Assembly: GCA_013695405.1 (NCBI GenBank)
Contig: JACDAO010000185.1
Location: forward strand, 1-11,793
DNA from: Acidobacteriota bacterium
Lineage (GTDB): Bacteria > Acidobacteriota > Vicinamibacteria > Vicinamibacterales > Vicinamibacteraceae
Length of the DNA stretch: 11,793 nucleotides
Direction: 5' to 3'
In this document: positions 1 to 10,839 of the stretch, in pieces
Layout: every line of letters starts with the position of its first letter
How positions within the stretch are numbered: the stretch's first letter is position 1
Translations under genes and position numbers: made by a program
The notes under the pieces: model-generated
What the model was told of the DNA's origin: nothing
What the model saw: only the letters and a program-made list of their open reading frames with translations
Database searches by the model: none

Positions 1-2237
<2,237 letters not shown>

Positions 2238-2275
2238 TCATCTCCTCGCGGATGAGGCAAGGGTCGTGCCGGACA

Positions 2276-2297
2276 GGTGCGGCCTGGCAGCCGCACC
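2276..2297 (-). terminator. GC-rich hairpin behind argG, possible terminator
   Basis: A perfect 8-bp stem (GGTGCGGC / GCCGCACC) with a 6-base loop lies 24 bases beyond the argG stop on the minus strand. No T-run follows it, so it is not a canonical intrinsic terminator. It may still stop or pause transcription, or protect the argG mRNA 3' end, before the downstream kinase gene. Confidence 0.4.
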
Positions 2298-2320
2298 CTC
2301 GACGCCGGCGCGTGGCGGCG

Positions 2321-3550
<1,230 letters not shown>

Positions 3551-3556
3551 GGCGCA

Positions 3557-3585
3557 AGTATACGGAGTCGGGAGTGGCGTGCCTT
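3557..3585 (-). promoter_or_regulatory. Probable sigma70-type promoter of argG (leaderless start)
   Basis: On the minus strand TATACT (3562-3557) matches the -10 consensus at 5 of 6 bases. With a 17-base spacer, AAGGCA (3585-3580) is a weak -35. The -10 box ends six bases before the argG ATG, placing the expected transcription start at or next to the A of the ATG. That fits the lack of a ribosome-binding site. Seen: the hexamers and spacing. Inferred: activity and start point. Confidence 0.55.
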
Positions 3586-3592
3586 CTCGCGC

Positions 3593-3611
3593 CGGCCGGA
3601 CAGTCCGGCCG
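3593..3611 (-). terminator. GC-rich hairpin behind the TonB receptor gene
   Basis: CGGCCGGAC and GTCCGGCCG form a 9-bp perfect inverted repeat around a single central base; physically this is a 7-bp stem with a 5-base loop. It sits 22 bases past the receptor stop codon and just upstream of the argG -35 region. No T-tract follows. It may act as a terminator that separates the receptor from argG. Confidence 0.42.
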
Positions 3612-3633
3612 CTGCGCGTGAGCCCTGCGCCCC

Positions 3634-5877
3634 TCAGAACTCGTAGGCCAGTCCGAGTGCGGGGATGATCGGCAACTGGCGTTCCGAGAGGCGGCCGACG
3701 ACCAGGGTCCGCACGTTGATGCTGGCGCTCACCTGACGCAGGTTGCGCGCGTTGCTTGCGTTGATCACTTCAGCAAACAGGAGCAGTTGTCCGCGTGGCA
3801 GCGCGACGCGCCGCCGGACCCGCAGATCGAGCCGCCGGTAGTCGGGCAGCCGCAGCGCGTTGCGGTCGGTGGACAGGAACACGGCCGCCGTGCCGCGCGT
3901 CTCGAACCAGCCCTCGTACGGCCAGTTGGTGGCCAGTCGGACGGTCGTACTCGCGTCCCAGCGGCTGGCGATCTGGACGCTCGAGGTGATCGTCAGCAGG
4001 TGCCGCTGGTCGAAGGCGCCCGCGAACTCCGGGTCAAGTGCACTGGCAGACGAGGTCCGCCCGTGGCTGTACCCGACCCAGCCGCTCCAGCGCGCGTGCT
4101 GCCGTCGTACCACCAGTTCCACGCCCCGCGCCCGTGTCGTCAGCGCGTTGCCCCACGGTGCCCGCGGGTTGCCGCCGCTGACGGTCTGCGCCGCGGTCAC
4201 GCGAAACTGCCGGTCAGGCGTGTCGAGCCCATCGGCCTCGCGCCGGACGTAGCCGTTGGCGGCGACACTCCACGCGCCGTGTCGCCAACCGACACCGAGG
4301 TCGGCGAGCACCGCCCGCTCGAAGCGCAGTCCCGTCGCGCCCGCTGGCCCGAAGCGCTGCAGGACGTCGGGGGCCTGGCCGTTGCGGCTGACCGCGCCGG
4401 TGATCGCCAGCGCCGGCGTCAACGCCACCTGTGCCTGCAGCCAGCCGCCGACGAAGCCGCCGACCCCGCTCACCTGATCGACCCGCGCACCACCACCGAG
4501 CGTCACGGCACGGTGCGGCGACCAGCGGCTGTGCAGGTGCGCGCCGGTCAAGGTCTGTTTGCCCTGATGCCGCAGCAGCGGCTGCGGCTCCCGGGTCGCC
4601 GGGTCGTACAGCGTCGAGGTCCCGCGACTGACGAAATGCTGCGCGTGGATGGCACCGTCCAGTGACAGCGACGCTCGCGGCGCCCACTCCGCGATCGACC
4701 GCGACAGCCACTCGCGCTCGATGCCGGTGTCGAGCGGCCGCTCATCAGGATTGGCGTTGCGATAATGGCTGCTCACCACCGCCGCCCGCTGCCGGATGAT
4801 CCACTGCGACCCGGCCTGGGCCTGCCAGGCGACGGTGGCCATGGTGGTGCGGTTACGCCCGGTGTCGAGCGCGTTGGCGCCGACCCGCCGGCTCCGTTCG
4901 TCGTAGATCGACGAGCCGGCCAGCAGTCCCGCGCTGAGGCGCTGGCGTCCGGTCAGGCGCGCATCGAGCTTGGCCTGGGCGTCGAGGAATTCGAAGGTGC
5001 CGCTGACGTCGGGGTCGACCTTGCGGACGATCCACGACGCGTAGCTGCGTCTCACCCCACCGAGCATCGTCACCCGGTCGGTCGGTCCGATCTTGCCCTC
5101 CAGGGACGCGGTGGCGGCAATCGCGCTGGCCATCGCCCGCCCGTGCAGCGCGTCACCACGCGCCGGCCGCGTGCGAATCGACAACTCGGCGCCGAGGGTG
5201 TTGCCGAAGCGCTGCGGACCGGCGCCGGGCGTCAGCGTCGCCGCGGCGATCAGGTCGGCGTTCAACAGCGCCACCGAGCCGGTCTGCTCGACGCCGCGCA
5301 CGGTGTGCACGAGCAGCCGGCTCTTGACCTCGTCGAGCACCAGCCCGACCTGGCGGAACGGGCTGCCGCGCACCGACAACTCGGCGCGCAGTTCGTCGCT
5401 GGTGCCGACGCCGGGGAGCGCCTGCAACGTCCGCAGCGGGTCGTCGAAGGTCACGCTGCGCAACATCGCCAGGTCCTGGCGCGAGACCGTGACCTGCGCC
5501 GGGACGCCGGCCTCGAGCTCACCGGACGCCGGTCCGACCACGGTCACCGTGTCTTCGGCGCGACCGACCGGCGTCAACTGAATGGCGAGCACGCCGGGCC
5601 GCGTCGGCCGTGTCACGGTCGTCTGATACCCGTCGAGGCGCGCCGCGACCGGCTGGCCGCAATCGCGCACGACTGCCTGGCCGATGGCGTCGGTCAGCAC
5701 CGCGCGCTCGTCGCCGCACTGGATCAGCGTCCGGGGCAGCGGCGCGCCCGTGGTGAGGTCGGTCACCGTGACCTGCAGCCTCGTCGCGACGGCCTGCGCA
5801 CTCGCCGACTCCAACGGATCGAGTGTGACCCACCCTATCGACAGACAGAACGCCGCTGCGCGAGCGAAAGCGTGCAT
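3634..5877 (-). CDS. TonB-dependent outer-membrane receptor with N-terminal carboxypeptidase-regulatory-like domain
   Basis: Outer-membrane transporter that takes up a large or scarce substrate using TonB energy; the substrate is unknown. Numbered from ATG 5877 (747 residues): a signal peptide with hydrophobic core AAAFCLSIGWVTL and likely cleavage after SASAQA; a small beta-sandwich of carboxypeptidase-regulatory type (about 30-103) with Cys54 and Cys73, possibly disulfide-bonded; a TonB-box-like EDTVTVV (108-114); a plug domain (about 122-237) containing ELSVRGSPFRQVGLVLDEVK; then a 22-strand-type barrel ending in LGLAYEF with the C-terminal Phe typical of outer-membrane proteins. FDQRHLLTI near the end is a common barrel motif of this group. 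It is short compared with the roughly 1000-residue Oar-like receptors. An in-frame GTG at 5895 would add six residues; neither start has a clear ribosome-binding site, and the ATG gives the neater signal peptide. No SusD-type partner gene is adjacent. Confidence 0.88.
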   Translation of the reverse strand: MHAFARAAAFCLSIGWVTLDPLESASAQAVATRLQVTVTDLTTGAPLPRTLIQCGDERAVLTDAIGQAVVRDCGQPVAARLDGYQTTVTRPTRPGVLAIQLTPVGRAEDTVTVVGPASGELEAGVPAQVTVSRQDLAMLRSVTFDDPLRTLQALPGVGTSDELRAELSVRGSPFRQVGLVLDEVKSRLLVHTVRGVEQTGSVALLNADLIAAATLTPGAGPQRFGNTLGAELSIRTRPARGDALHGRAMASAIAATASLEGKIGPTDRVTMLGGVRRSYASWIVRKVDPDVSGTFEFLDAQAKLDARLTGRQRLSAGLLAGSSIYDERSRRVGANALDTGRNRTTMATVAWQAQAGSQWIIRQRAAVVSSHYRNANPDERPLDTGIEREWLSRSIAEWAPRASLSLDGAIHAQHFVSRGTSTLYDPATREPQPLLRHQGKQTLTGAHLHSRWSPHRAVTLGGGARVDQVSGVGGFVGGWLQAQVALTPALAITGAVSRNGQAPDVLQRFGPAGATGLRFERAVLADLGVGWRHGAWSVAANGYVRREADGLDTPDRQFRVTAAQTVSGGNPRAPWGNALTTRARGVELVVRRQHARWSGWVGYSHGRTSSASALDPEFAGAFDQRHLLTITSSVQIASRWDASTTVRLATNWPYEGWFETRGTAAVFLSTDRNALRLPDYRRLDLRVRRRVALPRGQLLLFAEVINASNARNLRQVSASINVRTLVVGRLSERQLPIIPALGLAYEF

Positions 5878-5882
5878 CGTGC

Positions 5883-5894
5883 TGACAATTGTCA
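5883..5894. promoter_or_regulatory. 12-bp perfect palindrome at the receptor gene start, possible operator
   Basis: TGACAATTGTCA is a perfect 12-base palindrome. It lies 5 bases upstream of the receptor ATG at 5877 and overlaps the alternative GTG codon at 5895. Its size and position would suit binding by a dimeric repressor that blocks transcription or initiation. The palindrome is seen directly; the operator role is inferred, and the site is unique as a full palindrome in this window as far as I can see. Confidence 0.35.
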
Positions 5895-5895
5895 C

Positions 5896-6146
5896 CCGAT
5901 CGTCGCTACCACGACGTCAGGCCTCGCGGCGCCGAGAGACACACTGCATCGAGTGTGTCACCACAGCAGCCGCATCGAGTCAGAATTGCCCGTCCAGCCA
6001 GCATTGCGGGTGCCAGGCACGTGCGTTGCAGTGAGGGCCGCTACTGATGACCTGCCTCAGCTTCTCGATCGCGTGATGTCGATGGCCCTCCCTCCCCGCT
6101 GGCGTCGGCTGATGCGCTCCGTCCGGACGGCGACGGCTGTGGCGTC
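5896..6146. promoter_or_regulatory. Divergent intergenic region rich in palindromes
   Basis: This spacer must hold the promoters of the minus-strand receptor gene and the plus-strand kinase-decarboxylase pair. I see no convincing -35/-10 pair on either strand. It does hold GACACACT-N6-AGTGTGTC (5938-5959), a direct repeat GCATCGAGT (5946-5954 and 5972-5980), GTGCC-A-GGCAC (6010-6020) and GCACGTGC (6017-6024). The kinase frame is closed upstream by a TGA at 6048-6050 and has no ATG, GTG or TTG between that stop and 6147, so no coding extension fills it. Confidence 0.5.
5938..5959. repeat. Perfect inverted repeat, 8-bp arms with 6-base loop
   Basis: GACACACT at 5938-5945 and AGTGTGTC at 5952-5959 are exact reverse complements around GCATCG. 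The repeat could be a regulator-binding site in DNA or a hairpin in the receptor gene's 5' leader. It is less GC-rich than its surroundings, which makes it stand out from chance GC palindromes. Confidence 0.6.
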
Positions 6147-8201
6147 ATGAGTCACGTCCTGATCGTCGACGACGATGTGGAGAGTCGTCAGGGTTTGCGC
6201 GAGGCGCTCACCGACACCGGCCACCAGGTCAGCGAGGCCGGCAACGGCGTCGACGCGCTCGCGTACGCGCGCCACCTTCGGCCGGACCTGGTCGTCTCGG
6301 ACATTCTGATGCCGCAGATGGACGGCTTCGCGCTGTGCCGGGCCTGCAAGGCCGACCCCGCGCTGCAGGACGCGCCGTTCGTGTTCTATGCCGCCACCTG
6401 GGCCTCCGGGCCTGACGAGGCGTTGGCGCGACGGCTCGGGGCCACCCGCTTCCTGATCAAGCCGATGGCCGACGCCGCGCTGGTCGGCGTGCTGCGCGAC
6501 GTGCTCGACGAGCGGGAACGCGCCGACGGTCCGCGTGGCGAGCCAGACCTGCCGCGCGAGGTCGAGTCCTGGCGGCTCTACAACGAGGCGTTGATTCGCA
6601 CCATCGAAACCCGGTTGCTCGACCTGCAGGGCGAACTCCGCCAGACCCGCGAGGTCGGCAGCGCCGCCTCCGCGATTATCGCCGCGGTGGCGCAATCGCC
6701 CCTGCTGGTGAGCCTCAGCGACACGCACGGCCGGATCGGGTACGTCAACGCGCGCTTCGAACAGGTCACCGGCTACACGCTCGACGAGATACGCGGCCAG
6801 ACTCACGCGCGGCTGCGGGCCAGCCACGGCGATGCCGGGCCCGACTTCGAAATCCGGGCGACGGTGCTGGCTGGCGCCGAGTGGAAAGGCGAGTTCGAGC
6901 AGCGCAAGAAGAGCGGCGAGCGCTACTGGGAGCGTGCCAGCATCTCGCCGGTGCGCAATGCCGATGGCGAAATCGCGCACTTCCTGCGGCTGGCCGAGGA
7001 CATCACCGCGCCCCGGCAGGCGCAGGAGGCGCGTGACATGCTGCAGGCGCGGCTGCTCGAGACCGAGCGGCTGGAATCGGTCGGCCGGCTGGCCGGTGGG
7101 GTCGCGCACGACTTCAACAACCTGCTGACGGTGGTGATTGGCCACGCGCACCTGCTGCTGCAGGACCTGGCCCCGACCGACCCGATGCGCGCCGACGTCA
7201 CGGCGATGCTCGACGCCGCCACACGCGGCTCGACGATCACCACGCAGTTGTTGACATTCGCCCGCAAGGACGTTGTCCACCCGGTGGTCATCGACCCTGC
7301 CGACGCCCTCGGCGCGCTGGGCCAGATGATCCAGCGGGTGCTCGGGCCAGATATCCGCCTCGGCATGTCCCTGGCGCCCGACGCCTGGCCGGTGCGGATC
7401 GACCCGGCGCGATTCGACCAGATGCTGCTCAACCTGGTCGCCAATGCGCGCGACGCGATCGCGGGACATGGCGTGGTCGACGTCTCGCTGACCAACATGA
7501 CCTTGTCGCGCGGCGCCGGCGCGGCGCATGGGGGGCTGCCGGCCGGATCGTATGTGGCGGTGCGCGTCGCCGATTCGGGCCGCGGCATCGAACCGGCGGC
7601 GTTGCCGCGGATCTACGAGCCGTTCTTCACGACCAAGCCGCGCGGCGAGGGGACCGGCCTCGGCCTGAGCAGCGTGGTCGGCACGGTGGAGCAGGCCGGC
7701 GGGCACGTCCAGGTCGAGCGGACCGGGCCCCAGGGCACCGCCTTCCTGGTGCTGCTGCCGCGGTCGAACGGGCGACCGTCGCCGGGACCACGCGACAGCG
7801 CCGCCGAGGCCCTGCACGGCACCGAGCGGATCCTGCTGGTCGAGGACGAACCCGCGGTGCTCGACCTGCTGCGGCGCACGCTCGAGGCCTACGGCTACAC
7901 GGTGGTGCAGGCCGGCACCCCGGAGCGCGCCCTGGCCGCCGTGGACGAGGCCATCGCTCCGATCGACCTGCTGCTGACCGACGTGATCATGCCAGGGATG
8001 AATGGGCGCGATCTCGCCGAGCGGTTGCGGGCGCGGGATCCGCGGCTGCGGGTGCTGTTCATGTCCGGCTACACCAGCGAGGTCGCGTCTGGCCGCGGCC
8101 TGCTGCCCGCCGACGCCGCCCTGATCATCAAGCCGTTCAGTCCGACGGCACTGGCCGCCCGGGTGCGGGCGGTGCTTGACGCGCAGGCTACCGTGTCCTG
8201 A
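6147..8201 (+). CDS. Hybrid sensor histidine kinase, REC-PAS-HisKA-HATPase-REC
   Basis: Soluble 684-residue phosphorelay protein with no membrane segment or signal peptide. The N-terminal receiver (about 3-120) starts VLIVDDD and has the phospho-acceptor Asp52, Thr84 and Lys105. A PAS domain (about 175-290; VNARFEQVTGYTLDEIRGQT, then the ERYWERASISPV and AEDIT ending) is followed by HisKA with GGVAHDFNNLLT, phospho-acceptor His321. The ATPase domain shows an N-box with Asn433, a G1 box DSGRGIEP (Asp476), FFTTKPRGEGTGLGLS, and an intact G2. A second receiver (about 585-680) starts ILLVEDE and has Asp612 and Lys662. All catalytic residues are present. There is no DNA-binding output, so the signal must go to another protein or phosphotransfer partner. 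ATG 6147 is the only usable start. Its stop overlaps the decarboxylase ATG (TGATG), and the two form a likely operon. The input is unknown. Confidence 0.93.
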   Translation: MSHVLIVDDDVESRQGLREALTDTGHQVSEAGNGVDALAYARHLRPDLVVSDILMPQMDGFALCRACKADPALQDAPFVFYAATWASGPDEALARRLGATRFLIKPMADAALVGVLRDVLDERERADGPRGEPDLPREVESWRLYNEALIRTIETRLLDLQGELRQTREVGSAASAIIAAVAQSPLLVSLSDTHGRIGYVNARFEQVTGYTLDEIRGQTHARLRASHGDAGPDFEIRATVLAGAEWKGEFEQRKKSGERYWERASISPVRNADGEIAHFLRLAEDITAPRQAQEARDMLQARLLETERLESVGRLAGGVAHDFNNLLTVVIGHAHLLLQDLAPTDPMRADVTAMLDAATRGSTITTQLLTFARKDVVHPVVIDPADALGALGQMIQRVLGPDIRLGMSLAPDAWPVRIDPARFDQMLLNLVANARDAIAGHGVVDVSLTNMTLSRGAGAAHGGLPAGSYVAVRVADSGRGIEPAALPRIYEPFFTTKPRGEGTGLGLSSVVGTVEQAGGHVQVERTGPQGTAFLVLLPRSNGRPSPGPRDSAAEALHGTERILLVEDEPAVLDLLRRTLEAYGYTVVQAGTPERALAAVDEAIAPIDLLLTDVIMPGMNGRDLAERLRARDPRLRVLFMSGYTSEVASGRGLLPADAALIIKPFSPTALAARVRAVLDAQATVS

Positions 8202-9697
8202 TGCCCGCCGCGCTCCCGCCCGCCCGCCAGACGCCGCTCGCGATGTCCGCGGAGACGTTTCGCCAGCTCGGGCACGACCTGGTCGACCGGCTGGCCACAT
8301 TCCTCGAGGCGGTTCCGGACGGGCCGGTGACACGGGGAGAGGCGCCGGCGCGGGTCCGCGAACTGCTCGATGCCGCGGCCGCGCTGCCGGACGCCGGCGC
8401 CGAGGCGGGGCCGTTGCTGGCGCGAGCCGCCGACCTCCTCTGCGACCACTCGCTGCTCAACGGTCATCCACGCTTCCTCGGCTACATCACCTCGTCGCCC
8501 GCGCCGATCGGCATGCTCGCCGACCTGCTCGCCGCTGCGGTCAACCCCAACGTCGGGGCCTGGCGGCTGGCGCCGATGGCCAGCGAGATCGAGGCGCAGA
8601 CGGTGCGCTGGATTGCCGATCTGGTCGGCTACCCGTCCTCGTGTGGCGGGCTGTTGGTGAGCGGCGGCAACATGGCCAACATGGTCGCGCTGTTCGCGGC
8701 GCGGGTCTCGGTCGGCGGCGCGGCAATCCGCCGTGACGGCATTGCCGCGGGCGGTCGGCGCTACGGCGTCTACGCGTCAGAGGAGACGCACACGTGGCTG
8801 CAGAAGGCCACCGATCTGGCCGGACTCGGCACCGACGCCATCCGGTGGATCCCCACTGACGCCTCGCAGCGGGTCCGGGTGGAGGCGCTGCGCGAGGCGA
8901 TCGCCACCGACCGCGTCGCCGGACGGGTGCCGCTGATGGTGGTCGGCACCGCCGGCAGTGTCAGCACCGGTGCCGTCGATCCCCTGCGCGAGCTGGCGGC
9001 GCTCAGCCGCGAACACGGCGCCTGGTTCCACGTCGACGGCGCCTACGGCGGCTTTGCCGCGGCGGTGCCGGGCACGCCCGAGGATCTGCAGCACCTGGCG
9101 CAGGCCGACAGCGTCGCGCTCGACCCGCACAAGTGGCTGTACGCGCCGCTCGAGGCCGGTTGCGTGCTGGTCCGCGACGAGGCGGCCTTGCGGCACGCCT
9201 TCTCGTACCACCCGCCGTACTACCATTTCGGCGATCCGGCAACGAACTATTTCGATCTCGGCGTCCAGAACTCGCGCGGGTTTCGCGCCCTCAAGGTGTG
9301 GCTGGCGCTGGCGCAGGCCGGTCGCCGCGGCTACGTGCAGATGATCGGCGAGGACATCGCGTTGAGCGAGCGCCTTGCGGCCCGGCTCGCCACCCACGGC
9401 GACTTCGAGGTGCTCACGCAGGGCCTGAGCATCACCACCTTCCGCTACGTGCCTGCGGAGTGGCGGGGACGCGAGCAAACGCCGGCGATCGCGCCGCGTC
9501 TCGATGCGCTCAACGAGGCGCTGCTCGATCGCCTGCAGGCGTCCGGCGAGCTGTTTGTCTCCAACGCCGTGGTCTGTGGACGCTATGCACTGCGCGCCTG
9601 CATCGTCAACATCCACACCAGTGCGGCCGACGTCGACGCGGTGCCAGCCCTGATTGCGGCGCACGGCCGCGCGATCCACACGGCCGGCGCCTCCTGA
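8201..9697 (+). CDS. PLP-dependent group II amino-acid decarboxylase (aromatic-L-amino-acid decarboxylase-like)
   Basis: Cytoplasmic fold-type I PLP enzyme of 498 residues that probably decarboxylates an amino acid to its amine. Family marks: GHPRFLGYITSSPAPIG; NPNVGAWRLAPMASEIE; LLVSGGNMANMVAL (phosphate-binding region); His197 in SEETHTWLQKA, the residue expected to stack on the PLP ring; Asp279 in HVDGAYGG, which pairs with the pyridine nitrogen; and DPHKWLY with Lys311 as the Schiff-base lysine. The later NYFDLGVQNSRGFRALKVWLAL matches the family's substrate-loop end. It appears intact. The substrate (tryptophan, tyrosine, glutamate or another) cannot be read from sequence, and some relatives are aldehyde synthases. 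The start at 8201 overlaps the upstream kinase stop by one base, so translation is likely coupled; Met15 (8243) is a fallback start. A hairpin lies at its stop codon. Confidence 0.9.
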   Translation: MPAALPPARQTPLAMSAETFRQLGHDLVDRLATFLEAVPDGPVTRGEAPARVRELLDAAAALPDAGAEAGPLLARAADLLCDHSLLNGHPRFLGYITSSPAPIGMLADLLAAAVNPNVGAWRLAPMASEIEAQTVRWIADLVGYPSSCGGLLVSGGNMANMVALFAARVSVGGAAIRRDGIAAGGRRYGVYASEETHTWLQKATDLAGLGTDAIRWIPTDASQRVRVEALREAIATDRVAGRVPLMVVGTAGSVSTGAVDPLRELAALSREHGAWFHVDGAYGGFAAAVPGTPEDLQHLAQADSVALDPHKWLYAPLEAGCVLVRDEAALRHAFSYHPPYYHFGDPATNYFDLGVQNSRGFRALKVWLALAQAGRRGYVQMIGEDIALSERLAARLATHGDFEVLTQGLSITTFRYVPAEWRGREQTPAIAPRLDALNEALLDRLQASGELFVSNAVVCGRYALRACIVNIHTSAADVDAVPALIAAHGRAIHTAGAS

Positions 9698-9704
9698 GGG
9701 CGCC
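9686..9704 (+). terminator. Hairpin around the decarboxylase stop codon, weak terminator candidate
   Basis: GGCGCC (9686-9691) and GGCGCC (9699-9704) form a 6-bp self-complementary stem with the TGA stop in the loop. There is no T-tract. In DNA this GC-rich a stem of this size can arise by chance, so the call is weak. Confidence 0.22.
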
Positions 9705-9824
9705 CTGGCCACAGGCGCACGCGTCCTGCGGGCCCGGTGCGGGCCTGGTGCAGGGGCGGTCGGACATGCGGTCGCGGACCGTGTCAGCCCGGCCGTCGCC
9801 GACTCGCGCCGCCGCGGTGCGGCG

Positions 9825-9830
9825 TATAGT
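9825..9830 (+). promoter_or_regulatory. Probable -10 box of the ppk2 promoter
   Basis: TATAGT matches the sigma70-type -10 consensus at 5 of 6 bases and is strikingly AT-rich for this sequence. No good -35 lies 16-18 bases upstream. Transcription would begin near 9837, giving a leader of about 58 bases ahead of the ATG at 9895. This implies that ppk2 is transcribed separately from the kinase-decarboxylase pair. Confidence 0.45.
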
Positions 9831-9877
9831 GGCGCACACACCTGGCGCGTCGCCGCTGCGCGAGGCAGCGGACCGAC

Positions 9878-9885
9878 GGGGAGGA
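9878..9885 (+). promoter_or_regulatory. Shine-Dalgarno sequence of ppk2
   Basis: GGGGAGGA, with core GGAGG, lies 9 bases before ATG 9895. It is the clearest ribosome-binding site in the window and decides this start over the frame's longer upstream extension. Confidence 0.75.
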
Positions 9886-9894
9886 CTGATCACG

Positions 9895-10827
9895 ATGCTG
9901 TCGATGCGCGAAGTGGAAAAGCTGTTCCGCGTGACGCCCGGAACACGCCTCCGGCTCAAGGACCACGAGACCGACTGGTCAGGTGACGAGGATCTGCGCC
10001 GGCTGACCAGCGACGAGCTCAGGGAAACCGCCAAGACATTCATCGTGCGCAACCTCGCGGAACTGGCCGACGCGCAGGAACGACTGTTCGCCAACGACGT
10101 CTACTCGGTGCTCGTGGTGCTGCAGGCGATGGACGCCGCCGGCAAGGACGGCATGGTCAAGCACGTCATGTCTGGCCTCAATCCTCAGGGCTGCCAGGTG
10201 TTCAGCTTCAAGCGGCCGTCGGAGGACGACCTCGATCACAACTTCCTGTGGCGCTACACCCGCGCCCTGCCCGAGCGCGGGCGGATTGGGATCTTCAATC
10301 GCTCCTACTACGAGGAGACGTTGATTGTGCGCGTCCATCCGGACGTGCTCGAGCGGCAGCGACTGCCGGCCGGCAAGCGCGGCAAGGACTTCTGGCAGCG
10401 CCGCTACGACGACATCAACGCCTTCGAGCAGCACCTGACCAATAACGGCACGCTGGTGCTGAAGTTCTTCCTGCACATCTCGAAGAAGGAACAGCGCAAG
10501 CGCTTCCTCGAGCGGCTCGACAACCCCGCGAAGCACTGGAAGTTCAACGTCGCCGACCTGCACGAACGCGCCTACTGGGACGACTACCGGGCCGCGTACG
10601 AGGACACCATCACGCAGACCAGCACCGAGGTCGCGCCGTGGTGGGTCATTCCGGCCGACAACAAGTGGGTGTCGCGGGCGCTGGTCGCCGCGATCCTCGG
10701 CAAGGGGATCAAGGGACTCGGGCTGCAGCCGCCGACCCTGTCCGACGCACAGCTGGCGATGCTCGGCGAGGCGCGCACGCAGTTGCTGACCGAGTCGTCG
10801 GGCAAGAGCGCCCGGCGGCGCGGCTGA
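9895..10827 (+). CDS. ppk2: Polyphosphate kinase 2 family, polyphosphate:nucleotide phosphotransferase
   Basis: Cytoplasmic enzyme that moves phosphate between inorganic polyphosphate and nucleotides (AMP, ADP or the diphosphates). The 310-residue product carries the PPK2 P-loop MDAAGKDG (residues 79-86), the Walker B/DRS-equivalent segment IFNRSYYEE (133-141) followed by VRVHP, and the lid-region motif KHWKFNVADLHERAYWDDY. The C-terminal PWWVIPADNKWVSR is a family mark. Single-domain length and IFNRSYYEE point to the class III-like group that can phosphorylate both AMP and ADP; class assignment is from memory of the motifs and less sure than the family. ATG 9895 is set by GGGGAGGA (9878-9885) about 9 bases upstream and by the natural N-terminus. 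The frame is open back to 9133, but that part is an antisense-type shadow of the decarboxylase. It converges on the nucleoside transporter with only 12 bases between stops. Confidence 0.94.
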   Translation: MLSMREVEKLFRVTPGTRLRLKDHETDWSGDEDLRRLTSDELRETAKTFIVRNLAELADAQERLFANDVYSVLVVLQAMDAAGKDGMVKHVMSGLNPQGCQVFSFKRPSEDDLDHNFLWRYTRALPERGRIGIFNRSYYEETLIVRVHPDVLERQRLPAGKRGKDFWQRRYDDINAFEQHLTNNGTLVLKFFLHISKKEQRKRFLERLDNPAKHWKFNVADLHERAYWDDYRAAYEDTITQTSTEVAPWWVIPADNKWVSRALVAAILGKGIKGLGLQPPTLSDAQLAMLGEARTQLLTESSGKSARRRG

Positions 10828-10839
10828 TCCCCCAACGCC

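Noticed and set aside
4765..6150. 461-codon open frame on plus, opposite the TonB receptor
   Set aside because: Low-complexity Arg/Ala/His/Gln-rich translation with no domain; the minus strand has an intact receptor with signal peptide and C-terminal Phe.
6057..8333. 758-codon open frame on minus, opposite the hybrid kinase
   Set aside because: The composition is Arg/Gly/Ala/His/Gln-rich with no recognisable domain, while the plus strand encodes a complete, motif-perfect kinase. Long antisense frames are expected at this GC content.
8777..9841. 354-codon minus frame opposite the decarboxylase
   Set aside because: Shadow of the decarboxylase; no recognisable protein features.
9133..9894. Upstream extension of the ppk2 frame (254 codons)
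   Set aside because: It overlaps the decarboxylase in another frame and translates to an Arg-rich sequence; the strong ribosome-binding site and -10 box set the start at 9895.
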